A stretch of 64,000 nt of DNA, from the NCBI RefSeq assembly GCF_016616095.2, contig NZ_CP067089.2, positions 1,364,001 to 1,428,000 of the forward strand, written 5' to 3'. The translations under genes and the position numbers were made by a program. The first letter of the stretch is position 1. The number at the start of each line of letters is the position of its first letter. Below the pieces are notes generated by a model. It had not been told where the DNA came from, did no database searches, and was given only the letters and a program-made list of their open reading frames with translations. Source of the DNA: Breznakiella homolactica. Its GTDB lineage: Bacteria > Spirochaetota > Spirochaetia > Treponematales > Breznakiellaceae. Positions 52,606 to 62,582 of the stretch are shown here, piece after piece.

Positions 52606-53635
52606 ATCTATCCTGAAGCTCAAGAACCGCATCGGTAATAATGGGATCAAACTGAGTGCCCCGTCCTTCGGCGATTATTTTGATAGCCTCTTCGTAGGGG
52701 TACGCTTCTTTATAAACCCTGGCGCATACCAGCGCGTCATACACATCAACAATCGACAGGATCCTGGCGGAAAGGGGAATATCCCGGCCCTTGAGCCCCT
52801 GGGGATACCCTTTGCCGTCAAAGCGTTCATGGTGGCAGTAGCAGATATCCCGGCAGTGCTGGAGATACACCGTATCGCTGAGGTTGAGGATGGATTCGAT
52901 AATATCCTTTCCGATGGTGGTATGGGTTTTGATGATCTCAAATTCCTCAGGAAGCAGCCGACCCGGTTTAAGAAGAATCTTATCGGGGATGCCTATTTTG
53001 CCTATGTCGTGGAGGGGAACCGATTTGACGATAATTTCCGGTTCCAGGGAACGGAGCTCATCGGCGTATTCGGAATGTTCCAGGAGATAATCCACCAGGA
53101 CCTGGGAAAAATAAAAAGTCCGTTTAACGTGGCTTCCGGATTCGAGGTTGCGGTATTCAATTATATTCGCCATGGCCTGGAGCATATTATCCAGGGTTGA
53201 AGTGATTTCGGCGGCTTTCTGCTCGACCATTGCTTCCAGGCTGTCACTGTAATTTTTGAGTTCGATCTGGTTGGCGACCCTGAGTTTTACTATTTCCGGA
53301 AGGAAGGGCTTGGAAATAAAATCCACCGCCCCGGCGGAAAGGGCGTCAATTTCCGCGTCCGACGTGGTAATGAATATTACCGGGATGCGTTTAAAGGTAT
53401 CATGTTTTTTCATGATATCCAGCATCTCATACCCGTTCATCTCGGGCATAAAGATGTCCAGCAGGATGATCTTAGGCAGAGTTTCAGCCTTGTGCAGTAT
53501 ATCCAGAGCCTCTACGCCGTTCCGGGCCGTAATTATGGAATAATTATCCTTTAAAATCTCCTCAAGGATGAGGAGGTTCGTTTCAACATCATCAACTACC
53601 AGTACTGTCGGTTTTTTCAGGTTATACGTTCCCAT
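52577..53635 (-). CDS. Response regulator with HD-GYP domain (cyclic-di-GMP phosphodiesterase)
   Basis: The 352-residue protein has a receiver domain (LVVDDVETNLLILEE, phospho-Asp in IILLDIFMPEMNG, Lys in FISKPF), a coiled linker and an HD-GYP domain with HDIGKIGIPD and HHERFDGKGYP. It degrades c-di-GMP, controlled by phosphorylation. The upstream gene encodes an Hpt phosphotransfer protein and overlaps it by 14 nt, giving a short phosphorelay. The hybrid kinase is not in the window. Confidence 0.95.
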   Translation of the reverse strand: MGTYNLKKPTVLVVDDVETNLLILEEILKDNYSIITARNGVEALDILHKAETLPKIILLDIFMPEMNGYEMLDIMKKHDTFKRIPVIFITTSDAEIDALSAGAVDFISKPFLPEIVKLRVANQIELKNYSDSLEAMVEQKAAEITSTLDNMLQAMANIIEYRNLESGSHVKRTFYFSQVLVDYLLEHSEYADELRSLEPEIIVKSVPLHDIGKIGIPDKILLKPGRLLPEEFEIIKTHTTIGKDIIESILNLSDTVYLQHCRDICYCHHERFDGKGYPQGLKGRDIPLSARILSIVDVYDALVCARVYKEAYPYEEAIKIIAEGRGTQFDPIITDAVLELQDRFKEISKQYQ

Positions 53636-53999
53636 GCTGTGCGATTACCTTATCAATTGCATCCAGGGTATGAGTAAAGGATTGGCGTACCGCTTCCACC
53701 ATCGCGGGGTCAACGGAGCCAGTCTTTATTTGGGTTTCCAGTTCCTGCGCTTTAAGGTACAGGTGATTCAGTGAAAGATTTGCGGCGATGCCCTTTAATG
53801 TATGGGCTTTTCCCCTGGCGTCTTCCATATCATTGGAATCGATTGCCGCCGCAAGTTCTTCAAAATTGGTTTCGTCCTGAAACTTTTTTAACAGTTTTAT
53901 GAAAAGGTTTTTATTGCCTAAAACCCGTTTTAGGCCTTCATCCCAATAAATATATTCATCGCCGCTGTCGGTTCCACGGGGACCATGTACATCGGACAT
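53622..53999 (-). CDS. Histidine-containing phosphotransfer (Hpt) protein
   Basis: The 125-residue helical protein has the Hpt signature AHTLKGIAANLSLNHL with the phosphorylatable His at about residue 67. It shuttles phosphate between a kinase and a response regulator. I start at 53999 because AGGAGGGTGG precedes it; the upstream frame to 54083 is not needed. Co-transcribed with the HD-GYP regulator. Confidence 0.92.
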   Translation of the reverse strand: MSDVHGPRGTDSGDEYIYWDEGLKRVLGNKNLFIKLLKKFQDETNFEELAAAIDSNDMEDARGKAHTLKGIAANLSLNHLYLKAQELETQIKTGSVDPAMVEAVRQSFTHTLDAIDKVIAQHGNV

Positions 54000-54188
54000 T
54001 TTTTCCACCCTCCTGGAATACAAAATAGCGTACTCCGCCATAAGTATACCATAAATCCGTAATTTTGTAATACAAACGCGCATATCGGCTTAAATGCAGG
54101 ATTATCCAACGGAAAAAGCATAGTAAAAAGCCGGCCCCTTGTCCATCCCCGTTATCCGATATCGCGGAAAAATGGAAAAAATCCTGCC

Positions 54189-54845
54189 TTAGCTGGTTCC
54201 GCCGCTTTTTGTCTCCGGCGGCGCTGACGCCTCCCGGGAAAGCTTCGACCGGCCGATCCGCCCGGGGATCCGCTTCCAGGCGAGTACTATGGCGATGGTT
54301 ATGACCGCCGCCACCGCTGCTTCCGCGGGGCCGTTTGCCAGGGCAGCCGCCAGGACCAGCGGCCACGGAAAGAAACCGAAGAAACCGAGGCCGGACAGAA
54401 CCAGGGCGGTATTAACCAGGGTTCCCGCCACCGCCGCCACCGCAATGGCAACCGATTCAAGGACAATCCACGGCTGGGCATTTTCCTGTCCGGGCGCAGC
54501 TCCGCGTTTTTTGCCGCCGCTTATTGCCCTATAGAGCAGCCACGCCACGGGACCTATAAAAAGCCGGGGAAGCACGGAAATAAGGGGGTTTACAAAGGCG
54601 ACATCCATGACTCCCAGCGGGGCCGTGGCCGCCTGGATCAGGCTGAAAACACCGAACAGCAGTCCGATAAAGGCACCGACCACGGGGCCCTCCAGGATGG
54701 CGCCGATAATAACCGGAATATGCATAATCGTCACAGAGGCGCCGGAAAACCAGGGAATAAAACCGAGTCTGGTGATCCCAAGCACTATTATTACAGCGGA
54801 AAGCACACCGGCGGTGGCAATTTTCCTAACCCGAGAACTTGCCAT
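54189..54845 (-). CDS. ECF transporter S component (substrate-binding membrane protein)
   Basis: The 218-residue protein has about six helices and the S-component pattern: RKIATAGVLSAVIIVLGI at the N-terminus and MHIPVIIGAILEGPVVGAFIGLLFGVFSL. The vitamin carried is not readable. It lies directly downstream of the fused ECF energising gene and probably belongs to that transporter. Start chosen at 54845 with GGAGG 5 nt upstream. The C-terminus (RSKLSREASAPPETKSGGTS) is a charged tail. Confidence 0.88.
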   Translation of the reverse strand: MASSRVRKIATAGVLSAVIIVLGITRLGFIPWFSGASVTIMHIPVIIGAILEGPVVGAFIGLLFGVFSLIQAATAPLGVMDVAFVNPLISVLPRLFIGPVAWLLYRAISGGKKRGAAPGQENAQPWIVLESVAIAVAAVAGTLVNTALVLSGLGFFGFFPWPLVLAAALANGPAEAAVAAVITIAIVLAWKRIPGRIGRSKLSREASAPPETKSGGTS

Positions 54846-54932
54846 GTTTCCTCCAAAAAAAATCATTTCCGGAATTATACACAATTATCGGCCTTCCGCA
54901 AGGATTCTTGGGGAGCACTGCGGCTGCCCAGA

Positions 54933-57557
54933 TTACCGCTTCCCATCCCCGCCGAAAAGGCGCAGTTCCATGGCCTGGGCCAGGACGAGAGACCGTTCCA
55001 GGGCCCTGAGAAAGAGAGGCACCACCATGGCCGCGGCGGCCTTAAGCCGGCCTTTCCCGGTATACCCGCCGCCCCGGGACAGCTGGGCGGTGACAATACG
55101 TTCCGCTTCTTCGGTCAGGATCGGCACAAAGCGGAAGGTGATCCCTATGGCCAGGGAGACATCCCTCACGGGGAGTCCGATTTTTCCGAAGGGCCGCAAG
55201 CCCCGGGATATGCTCCTGAGGAACTCCCGCAGGGGGGTAACCGCGGAATACAGCGCCAGGATTGCCATAAGCGCGATAAGGCGGGTTACCAGCAGGACAG
55301 ACCGCAGGACTTCATTGGCGGTAACCGAAAACATTCCCAATGAAAAAAGCACCGGACTTTCATCGTTGGCCCAGCTGAAGGCCAGCTGAATGATCACGAT
55401 GAGCAGGATATAGGGAAGCGCGGGGATAATCCCCCTGAGCAGGTGTTTCGGTCCCACCGAAGCGAGAAAGGTCCCCGCCAGGAGGGTAACACACAGAACA
55501 CTGATGGGGAAAAGGGGATGCTGTCCTGCCACGGCAAAAACCGACAATGCCAATGCCAGGATGAGTTTTATCCCCGCCCCGAGGTTTCTCAGGAATGACG
55601 GCCGGTCCAGAAACTGGCCCAGGGTTGTATTGCGGAAGAACTCAATCCCCGTCCTGGAACGTTTCCGCTTTTTCCCCCGGCCGGGTTTGCCTGTGCAGGG
55701 AGACTCACCGCCTGAGCCGCGGCGGTCCTGCCGCCGGGGTGTCCGGACAGTATCCGGGCCGGGATTTTCCCCATCCCGCATGGTGCGGACCGTGTCCAGA
55801 AGTTCCGCCGACGTAAGGGGTATACGGTCCGGGTCCGACAAACAGGACTCGCAGAGGGCGCGGAAAACCTGTACCACCCAGGGCAGGCGCATATCCCACT
55901 CAGATTTCCAGTAGGTGCCGAAAATCTCCCGGGGCGGTCCGAACGCGGCGAGGCGGCCGTCCAGCATCACCGCCACAAAATCGAATTTCGCGGCCTGCTC
56001 CATGGAATGGGTTGAAACGAATACGGTCCGTCCTTCGCCCCGCAGCCCTGAAATAATGCCGGAAACCCGTTCCTTGCCGTTGCCGTCCAGGGCGGCGTAA
56101 GGTTCATCCAGGATAACCAGATCACTGTCCAAGGCCAGCACCCCCGCCAGAGCGGCCCGCCGCTTTTCCCCGCCCGAAAGCCCCCGGGTTTCCCGGTCAC
56201 CGTATTCAGCGTAACTGAGTCCGGTTTTTTCCATGGACTGCGTGACCCGTTCCAGGAGTTCCGCGCCCCGGAGACCGGCGTTCCGGGGACCGTAGGCAAC
56301 ATCATCGGCCACATAGGTTTCGTACAGAGCGCTTTCGGGATTCTGGATTCCCAGAACCGCCCGGAAGCGGAGTTTTCGGAGGTCCGTGGCTGTATCCGCC
56401 GTGTCACAGCCGAATACCGAAACAATCCCCGCCGACGGGAGCAGGAGCGCGTTGATATGCTTCATCAGGGTCGACTTGCCCGACCCCGAAGGGCCGATAC
56501 ACGCCACGGAACTGTTTTCCGGAACGGCAAAGGTTACGTCGGAAATACCCGGCGACTCATAGGCGGTTCCCGCCAGATACCGGTGGGAAACACCGCTGAA
56601 ATCAACAGCGGCGCCGTCTCCGGCGGCGGAAATATCCGGAGAAATCCCGGAACCAGGAGAATTTTTGCGGAAAAAAGCGGAGACAGACTCCGGTGGAAGA
56701 GCCCGCAGGACGGCGGCGGCGGTTTCGGCGGGATCCGGGGATCCCACGGAAAATCCCGGCAGCAGTTCCGCGAGGCCCCGGATGGTTTGGAACGACTCGG
56801 GGAGACGGAATCCCCAGGATTCAAGGGAGTCCAGCCGCAGCAGTTCCTCGGGGCCTCCGTCAAATACGAGACGGCCCTGGTGAAGAACGATACAGCGGGG
56901 ACAGCGGAAGGCTTCTTCCAGGGAATGGGTTACCTGGAGTATGGTCTTCCCTTCGGCGGAAAGAATATCCAGAAAGGAAAGGAAGGTTTCCCTGCCGGCG
57001 GGATCAATCATGGAGGTGGCTTCATCCAGGGCAATGACATCCGTTTCCAGGGCAAGTATTCCGGCAACGGCCAGGCGCTGTTTTTCGCCCCCCGACAGGA
57101 ACTGCGGAGGCCTGGACCTGAGGTGTTCGAGCTGGACGGTTTTCAGCGCACGGCTGACCCGCTCCCAGACTTCACCTTCGGGGATTCCGAGATTCTCCGG
57201 GCCAAAGGCGACATCCTCCTCAACCACGGAACTTACTATCTGGTCGTCGGGATTCTGAAGAACCGTACCGAGAATTTTCCGGACAGCCCCCAGGTCCGAG
57301 GGAATCCCCGGGTCAAGGACAGTCCCGCCGGGACCGGTAACGGACACTATCCCCGGAGGGATCTCGCACCGGCCGTTGAGGCAGCTGAGCAGGGTGCTTT
57401 TTCCGGAACCGTTGGAACCCAGGACCGCGATCCGCTCTCCCGCAAAAACCGAAAGGCTGATATCAGAAAGCGCCGGCTGTGTCACTTGCTCGTAGGTATA
57501 GGAGAGGTTTGTAATGGTTATAAGCGGTCCCGCTCCGCTGTGCCCTGGCCCATCCAT
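54933..57557 (-). CDS. ECF transporter energising module: two ATPases and T component fused
   Basis: The 874-residue chain has three parts. Residues 10-260 and about 310-560 are EcfA-type ATPases: Walker A GSNGSGKST and GPSGSGKST; signatures LSGGEKQRLAVAG and LSGGEKRRAALAG; Walker B VIALDEATSMID and LVILDEPYAALD. After a charged linker (600-635, rich in Arg/Lys/Gly) comes an EcfT membrane domain (640-874) with coupling helices ending in TAQLSRGGG and AQAMELRLFGG. EcfA1, EcfA2 and EcfT are normally separate proteins. The S component follows downstream. Confidence 0.93.
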   Translation of the reverse strand: MDGPGHSGAGPLITITNLSYTYEQVTQPALSDISLSVFAGERIAVLGSNGSGKSTLLSCLNGRCEIPPGIVSVTGPGGTVLDPGIPSDLGAVRKILGTVLQNPDDQIVSSVVEEDVAFGPENLGIPEGEVWERVSRALKTVQLEHLRSRPPQFLSGGEKQRLAVAGILALETDVIALDEATSMIDPAGRETFLSFLDILSAEGKTILQVTHSLEEAFRCPRCIVLHQGRLVFDGGPEELLRLDSLESWGFRLPESFQTIRGLAELLPGFSVGSPDPAETAAAVLRALPPESVSAFFRKNSPGSGISPDISAAGDGAAVDFSGVSHRYLAGTAYESPGISDVTFAVPENSSVACIGPSGSGKSTLMKHINALLLPSAGIVSVFGCDTADTATDLRKLRFRAVLGIQNPESALYETYVADDVAYGPRNAGLRGAELLERVTQSMEKTGLSYAEYGDRETRGLSGGEKRRAALAGVLALDSDLVILDEPYAALDGNGKERVSGIISGLRGEGRTVFVSTHSMEQAAKFDFVAVMLDGRLAAFGPPREIFGTYWKSEWDMRLPWVVQVFRALCESCLSDPDRIPLTSAELLDTVRTMRDGENPGPDTVRTPRRQDRRGSGGESPCTGKPGRGKKRKRSRTGIEFFRNTTLGQFLDRPSFLRNLGAGIKLILALALSVFAVAGQHPLFPISVLCVTLLAGTFLASVGPKHLLRGIIPALPYILLIVIIQLAFSWANDESPVLFSLGMFSVTANEVLRSVLLVTRLIALMAILALYSAVTPLREFLRSISRGLRPFGKIGLPVRDVSLAIGITFRFVPILTEEAERIVTAQLSRGGGYTGKGRLKAAAAMVVPLFLRALERSLVLAQAMELRLFGGDGKR

Positions 57558-57575
57558 ACCGGTCGCCGTCCCCTC

Positions 57576-58937
57576 CTAGTTCCGGAAACTATGGATGGGA
57601 GCGGGGATTCTCCCGCCCCGGGCAATGAAGGCGTCACTCTTCGCGCTGTTCAGGGCCATCACCGGGGCGCCGCCGAGGAGACCGCCGAATTCAGCCCAGT
57701 CCCCCGCTTTCTTGCCCGGAACCGGAATAATCCGTACGGCGGTGGTCTTGTTATTGACCATACCAATAGCCATTTCATCGGCAATAACCGCGGAAAGGGT
57801 GGCCGCGGAGGTATCGCCCGGAACGGCGATCATATCGAGGCCCACGGAACAGACGCTGGTCATGGCTTCCAGTTTATCAATGGTAATGGTCCCGGATTCC
57901 ACGGCCTGAACCATGCCTTCATCCTCGGATACGGGAATAAAGGCCCCGGAAAAACCGCCCACATGGGTCGAAGCCATGACACCGCCTTTCTTAACCATAT
58001 CGGTGAGCATGGCCAGGGCGGCGGTGGTACCATGGGTGCCGGCGGCTTCCAGCCCCATTTCCTCAAGGATTCTCGCCACCGAATCCCCTACTTCCGGGGT
58101 CGGCGCCAGGGAAAGATCCAGGATACCGAAGGGAACCCCGAGCCTTTTGGCGGCTTCCATTCCCACCAGCTGTCCCATGCGGGTAATTTTAAAAGCGGTC
58201 TTTTTTATGACATCCGCGATTTCATCGAAACTGGCGCCCCGGCTGGATTCCAGGGCAGCCTTAACCACCCCCGGCCCGGAAACCCCCACGTTGAGGCAGG
58301 ATTCACCCTCCCCGGGGCCGTGAAACGCCCCGGCCATAAAGGGATTGTCCTCGGGGGCGTTGCAGAATACCACCAGTTTGGCGCAGCCGATCCCGTCCCG
58401 GGACGCGGTCAGCTCCGCGGCGGCCTTTATGGTATGCCCCATCTCACGGACCGCGTCCATGTTGATCCCGCTTTTGGTGCTCGCCACGTTTACCGAAGCG
58501 CAGACCCGCTCGGTGGATGCCAGGGCGGCGGGAATAGAATTAATAAGAATGGAATCCCCCGACGAACATCCCTTCTGGACCAGGGCTGAAAAACCGCCGA
58601 TAAAATCAACCTCCAGTTCCTTGGCCACGCCGTCGAGGGTTTCCGCGTAGGCAGTATACTCGCGGTCATCAGACGCCCCCGCGATCAGGGCAATCGGCGT
58701 AACGGAGATACGTTTGTTGATAATGGGAATGCCGTATTCAATTTCAATTTCCCGGCCGGTCTTTACCAGGCGGCCCGCGACGGAAAGCAGTTTTTCCCGG
58801 ATACGGCGGCGGGTTTCCGTACCCGACGCGGCGATGCAGTCCAGGAGGGAAACCCCCAGGGTGATCGCCCGGATATCGAGTTTGTACCGGAGGAACATAT
58901 CCACGGTTTCCCGTATTTCAAAGGGGGTGAAAAGCAT
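57576..58937 (-). CDS. UPF0210 family protein (PFL-like)
   Basis: The 453-residue protein matches UPF0210 over its length: [57 protein letters not shown], and [19 protein letters not shown]. Members resemble glycyl-radical fold proteins but have no proven reaction. The gene sits 10 nt after the UPF0237 ACT protein, the widespread pair in bacteria and archaea. The start at 58937 (AAGGA upstream) gives the family length; the frame runs further upstream to 59003. Confidence 0.92.
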   Translation of the reverse strand: MLFTPFEIRETVDMFLRYKLDIRAITLGVSLLDCIAASGTETRRRIREKLLSVAGRLVKTGREIEIEYGIPIINKRISVTPIALIAGASDDREYTAYAETLDGVAKELEVDFIGGFSALVQKGCSSGDSILINSIPAALASTERVCASVNVASTKSGINMDAVREMGHTIKAAAELTASRDGIGCAKLVVFCNAPEDNPFMAGAFHGPGEGESCLNVGVSGPGVVKAALESSRGASFDEIADVIKKTAFKITRMGQLVGMEAAKRLGVPFGILDLSLAPTPEVGDSVARILEEMGLEAAGTHGTTAALAMLTDMVKKGGVMASTHVGGFSGAFIPVSEDEGMVQAVESGTITIDKLEAMTSVCSVGLDMIAVPGDTSAATLSAVIADEMAIGMVNNKTTAVRIIPVPGKKAGDWAEFGGLLGGAPVMALNSAKSDAFIARGGRIPAPIHSFRN

Positions 58938-58947
58938 GGCCGGTTCC

Positions 58948-59217
58948 TTATATACGGTGCATGGCGCTGAACACCCGTTCATGCATGACACTGATGGAGA
59001 CATTCATGGACTCGCCCATGGCGGAAAGCTCATTTTTGACCGTTTCCAGGGGTTTCAGGCTATGGGAAAGATCCACCATCATCATCATGACGAAATTGCC
59101 GGATAATACGGTCTGGCTGATATCTTCGATATTGATATTGCGCTCCGCCAGGAACGCGCTGACCTTGGCGATTATTCCGACCTTGTCATTCCCTACCACG
59201 GTTACAATGGCATTCAT
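58948..59217 (-). CDS. ACT-domain protein, UPF0237 family
   Basis: The 89-residue protein is a single ACT domain: [38 protein letters not shown] domains bind amino acids or small ligands. It starts at 59217 after GGAGGAAAAC and precedes UPF0210, probably as its regulatory partner. Confidence 0.94.
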   Translation of the reverse strand: MNAIVTVVGNDKVGIIAKVSAFLAERNINIEDISQTVLSGNFVMMMMVDLSHSLKPLETVKNELSAMGESMNVSISVMHERVFSAMHRI

Positions 59218-59348
59218 GTTTTCCTCCGGAAAAGCAGACTGGGGTTCCAATGGTTAGTATTATACAGAAAAGGCCGTCCCCCGTCATCAGAAGCCGGTGC
59301 GGGAAGAGCCTTTTTTGGGATATTTGCAGGAAATTGCGGACCGCCGGC

Positions 59349-60428
59349 TTATTTCTCCCGGATTTTATGCTCGCTCAGGAACAGATCAAGAACGGTCAGG
59401 AACAGGATGACCACCATGGGCCCCAGGATAAGGCCGTTGAATCCGAAAGCGCTGACGCCCCCGAGGATGGCGAAAAAGATGATCAGGGGATGGAGTTTTA
59501 CCCGGTCCTTTAAAAAGAGGGGTCTCAGGATATTATCCAGGGATGAAACAGTCACCGTGCAGATGGCCATAAAGAGAATTCCCCGGCCAATATGGCCCTG
59601 GGCAATAAAGAAAATACCGATAGGCAGCCAGATAACCACCGGACCAAGCATGGGTATAAAGGAAAAGAAAATAATCAGTATGGCAAATACAAAAGCGCCC
59701 TGTACACGGAAGATAAGAAAAATTATGTACGCCACCACAGCCTGAATTAACCCGACCATAATATACCCCATGAACAGGTTTCGGGTGATATCCTTGAATT
59801 TCCCCACCAGCTGGTCGGTATATTCCTTGCGGATGGGGATGGCGTGGAACAGCAGTTTGGAAAGATACGCGCCGTCGAGATAAAAGAAAAAGAGGCAGAA
59901 AATCATAAAGACCAGGTTCACGAAGAACGATCCCACATTGCGGACCACATCGGTTCCCCACTGCATAACCTGCTGGATTGCTCCCGTAAGGAAGGACATG
60001 ATGTTGGCCTGAACTTCATCGGCGCTTATATCGATATAACCGGAAGACACATTGCGGATAAATTCAGAAATTGTATGAAGGGTATTTTTGAAGATCTCAG
60101 AGCCGTCGGCGAACACGGTTTTTGCGCTGTTCATGAGTTCCCAAATCTGTTTTGAAAACTGGAACACCACAAAGGAAAGGGGAATAAGGATCAGCACCAC
60201 GGTACCGATGGAAAAAGCTCCCGCCCAAAGGCTGCGCAGGAGCTTTCCTTTTTTTGTATCGGGATCGATGTTTCTTACAACCCGGTGATGGAGGGGACTG
60301 AACAGAACGTACAATAAACAGGACCAGAGCAGCACCGAGAAGAAGGGGAAAAAAAGCCGGCAAACCAAAAGAAAAAGCAGAACCAGGATTCCGCCGAAAA
60401 CCCAGTTCTGTATGGTCTTTGGCTGCAT
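59349..60428 (-). CDS. AI-2E-family (PerM/TqsA-like) membrane protein
   Basis: The 359-residue protein has about eight helices, with the family region FFSFIPMLGPVVIWLPIGIFFIAQG and VSSLDNILRPLFLKDRVKLHPL and NGLILGPMVVILFLTVLDLF near the C-terminus. Members export AI-2 or act as ion antiporters; the role here is unknown. The start at 60428 overlaps the TPR gene stop (TAGGATG), so they are coupled. Confidence 0.92.
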   Translation of the reverse strand: MQPKTIQNWVFGGILVLLFLLVCRLFFPFFSVLLWSCLLYVLFSPLHHRVVRNIDPDTKKGKLLRSLWAGAFSIGTVVLILIPLSFVVFQFSKQIWELMNSAKTVFADGSEIFKNTLHTISEFIRNVSSGYIDISADEVQANIMSFLTGAIQQVMQWGTDVVRNVGSFFVNLVFMIFCLFFFYLDGAYLSKLLFHAIPIRKEYTDQLVGKFKDITRNLFMGYIMVGLIQAVVAYIIFLIFRVQGAFVFAILIIFFSFIPMLGPVVIWLPIGIFFIAQGHIGRGILFMAICTVTVSSLDNILRPLFLKDRVKLHPLIIFFAILGGVSAFGFNGLILGPMVVILFLTVLDLFLSEHKIREK

Positions 60429-60429
60429 C

Positions 60430-62469
60430 CTACAGGCCTCCGAGGATCCGTTCGGCTTCCGCCTTTCTGGAGTAATCGGGGTTGCGGGTGAGAAGGTCCG
60501 AAAGGTATTTCTTGGCCGACGTGTGATCACCCAGGCTTGCGTAGGTTTTGCCCAGTTCCAGTATGGCGTCCCAGTTATTCGGGGCGACTTTGATCACCGC
60601 CAGGTACGCGTCCCTGGCGGCGTTGAGGTTGCCCGCCCCAACGTATGCCCGGGCGAGGTTAACCCGGACAGTGGCGTTTCCGCTGTCCACGGAAAGGGCT
60701 TTTTCGTAATGCTGTACGCTTTTCGCCCATTCTTCCTTGCTGGCGTAGGCGGCGCCGAGGTTATTGTTGACCTCAAAGGAATTCGGCTCCGCGCTGTAGG
60801 CTTCGGTAAGCAGGGCAAGGGCCTGGTCCGGGAATCCGTTTTCCAGGTACAAGCGGCCGAGATTAATCCGGGGGCGGACATAGGCCTTATCCAGGGAAAC
60901 CGCCCTGGTATAGCTGGAAATAGCCCCGTCGATATCGCCGTTTTCCTCGCATGCGAGCCCCAGGGTGTACTGGAACGACGCATTGGAAGGCGCCGAGTCG
61001 GCGGCTTTTTTCGCGTAGGTCAGGGCATCAGCGGGTTTTTCCAGGGCCAGTTTGACCACCGCCATGTTGTAGTTTGTCTGGCCGTCGTCAGGGGCGGCCT
61101 GCAGGGCCCGGCCGAAATAGGATTCAGCTCCGGCGTAATCCCCGGAGGCGCTCAGGGCGGCTCCCATTTCCCGGAGAGAAGCCACATCGCTGGGAGCGTA
61201 CTGCAGGGCTTTTCCGAATGAATCGATGGCACCTTTGGTATCTCCCTTGGCGTAAAGGATACGGCCGATCTCCCGGTGGGCTACGGCGTAATCCGGGGTT
61301 ATACCCACGGCCCTCCGGTAGGCGGCTAACGCTTCGTCCTGGCGGCCGAGCACCCGGAGGGTTCCGCCGAGATTGTACCACGCCGGAGCGAAATCGCTTT
61401 TAAGATGGGTGGTGGTTTCAAAGGCCTGCCGGGCGTCGGCGTATTTGCGGGAATTAAAATACACCCGGCCGAGGTCAAAGGAATACAGGTAATTCCCCGG
61501 ATCGAGCCGGACTGCTTCTTTAAGTTCGGTGATGGCGTTGTCCCACTGCCGGAGGTCCCGGTTTATTTTGCCCAGGGTATAGTGGGGAAGCGCCTGGGAA
61601 GGATCCTTCTGAATCGCCGTCCTGGCGTGGGAAATGGCCTCCTTAACCGCGGCCTGACCGGCTTCGCTGTCCGGAGCCGTGCTGTAGGTATCGTAATACG
61701 CGTCGGCGATCTCCGCGTACTTCTGTGCCTCAAACCGCGCCTCCCCCGGAGGCAGCCGGGAAAGGGCCTCCCCGAAGGACGAAGACGCCCCGGACAGGTC
61801 GTTCCGCTCGAGGGCCGTTTTTCCCTGGGAGATAAGGTCGTTGACGACCCGCATCTGGTTCTGAATTTCCCGGGATTTCCTGGCCAGTTCTTCCTCCTGG
61901 GCTTTGACCCTGGCGGCCTCCGCCTCGGCGGCGGCCCGGCGTTCAGCCTCCGCGGCGGCCCGGGCGGCGGCGGCTTCTTCCTGCCGGATCCGGTTTTCTT
62001 CCTGTACTCTCTGGCGTTCTTCCTCCGCCCGACGCTGGGCGGCGATTTCTTCGGCGCTGGGTGTCCGGACCTGGGGCGGCTGCTGGACCGCGGCGTTACT
62101 GCCCCCTGACGCCGCCGCGCCGGCGCTTACCGCGGAGGTCAGGGCCTCCCGGTTGAGGGCTTCCTGTTCCCGGGCCCTCTGCTCCGCCGCATCCCGGGCG
62201 CCCCTTGAGGCAAGTATGGCCTCATCCCGGAGTGACCGTGCGTCGATATCCGAGGAATTGTCTATCAGGAGCCGGTCCAGCAGATCCAGAGCCCGCTGGT
62301 ATTCACCCTGTTGAATATATTCCCTGGCCAGGGAAAGGGTGTTCGTGCGGGAATCGGAGACGGCATCGCCGCCGCCCCCTCGTCTGAAAAACAGAAACGC
62401 GCCGATTATAAGCAGTACAACTACGACGACACCGGCGCCGACACCGATAAAAACCTTCTTCTTATCCAT
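60430..62469 (-). CDS. Large TPR protein with N-terminal membrane anchor
   Basis: The 679-residue protein has a single N-terminal membrane helix (VFIGVGAGVVVVVLLIIGAFLFF, residues 5-27), a TPR (QQGEYQRALDLLDRLLID), an Ala/Glu/Arg-rich coiled coil (90-210) and then about twelve TPRs to the end (e.g. SFDLGRVYFNSRKYADARQAF). It probably scaffolds an envelope complex with its repeats in the periplasm. It is coupled to the AI-2E-family gene downstream and follows a smaller TPR protein with a 113-nt gap. Confidence 0.9.
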   Translation of the reverse strand: MDKKKVFIGVGAGVVVVVLLIIGAFLFFRRGGGGDAVSDSRTNTLSLAREYIQQGEYQRALDLLDRLLIDNSSDIDARSLRDEAILASRGARDAAEQRAREQEALNREALTSAVSAGAAASGGSNAAVQQPPQVRTPSAEEIAAQRRAEEERQRVQEENRIRQEEAAAARAAAEAERRAAAEAEAARVKAQEEELARKSREIQNQMRVVNDLISQGKTALERNDLSGASSSFGEALSRLPPGEARFEAQKYAEIADAYYDTYSTAPDSEAGQAAVKEAISHARTAIQKDPSQALPHYTLGKINRDLRQWDNAITELKEAVRLDPGNYLYSFDLGRVYFNSRKYADARQAFETTTHLKSDFAPAWYNLGGTLRVLGRQDEALAAYRRAVGITPDYAVAHREIGRILYAKGDTKGAIDSFGKALQYAPSDVASLREMGAALSASGDYAGAESYFGRALQAAPDDGQTNYNMAVVKLALEKPADALTYAKKAADSAPSNASFQYTLGLACEENGDIDGAISSYTRAVSLDKAYVRPRINLGRLYLENGFPDQALALLTEAYSAEPNSFEVNNNLGAAYASKEEWAKSVQHYEKALSVDSGNATVRVNLARAYVGAGNLNAARDAYLAVIKVAPNNWDAILELGKTYASLGDHTSAKKYLSDLLTRNPDYSRKAEAERILGGL

Positions 62470-62582
62470 AAAATATCACCTAAATCAATTATTCGCCAAA
62501 ACGGCTGTTTATTTCAAACAACCACTGTAAGAACCCAGGGTTACATCCGGGTGTTCAGCAAAAAAGCCTTCTTTTCCAAGGG

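Noticed and set aside
56457..58589. 710-codon plus-strand frame
   Set aside because: Antisense to the fused ECF protein and UPF0210; it crosses two real genes and reads as low-complexity Gly/Arg/Pro sequence.
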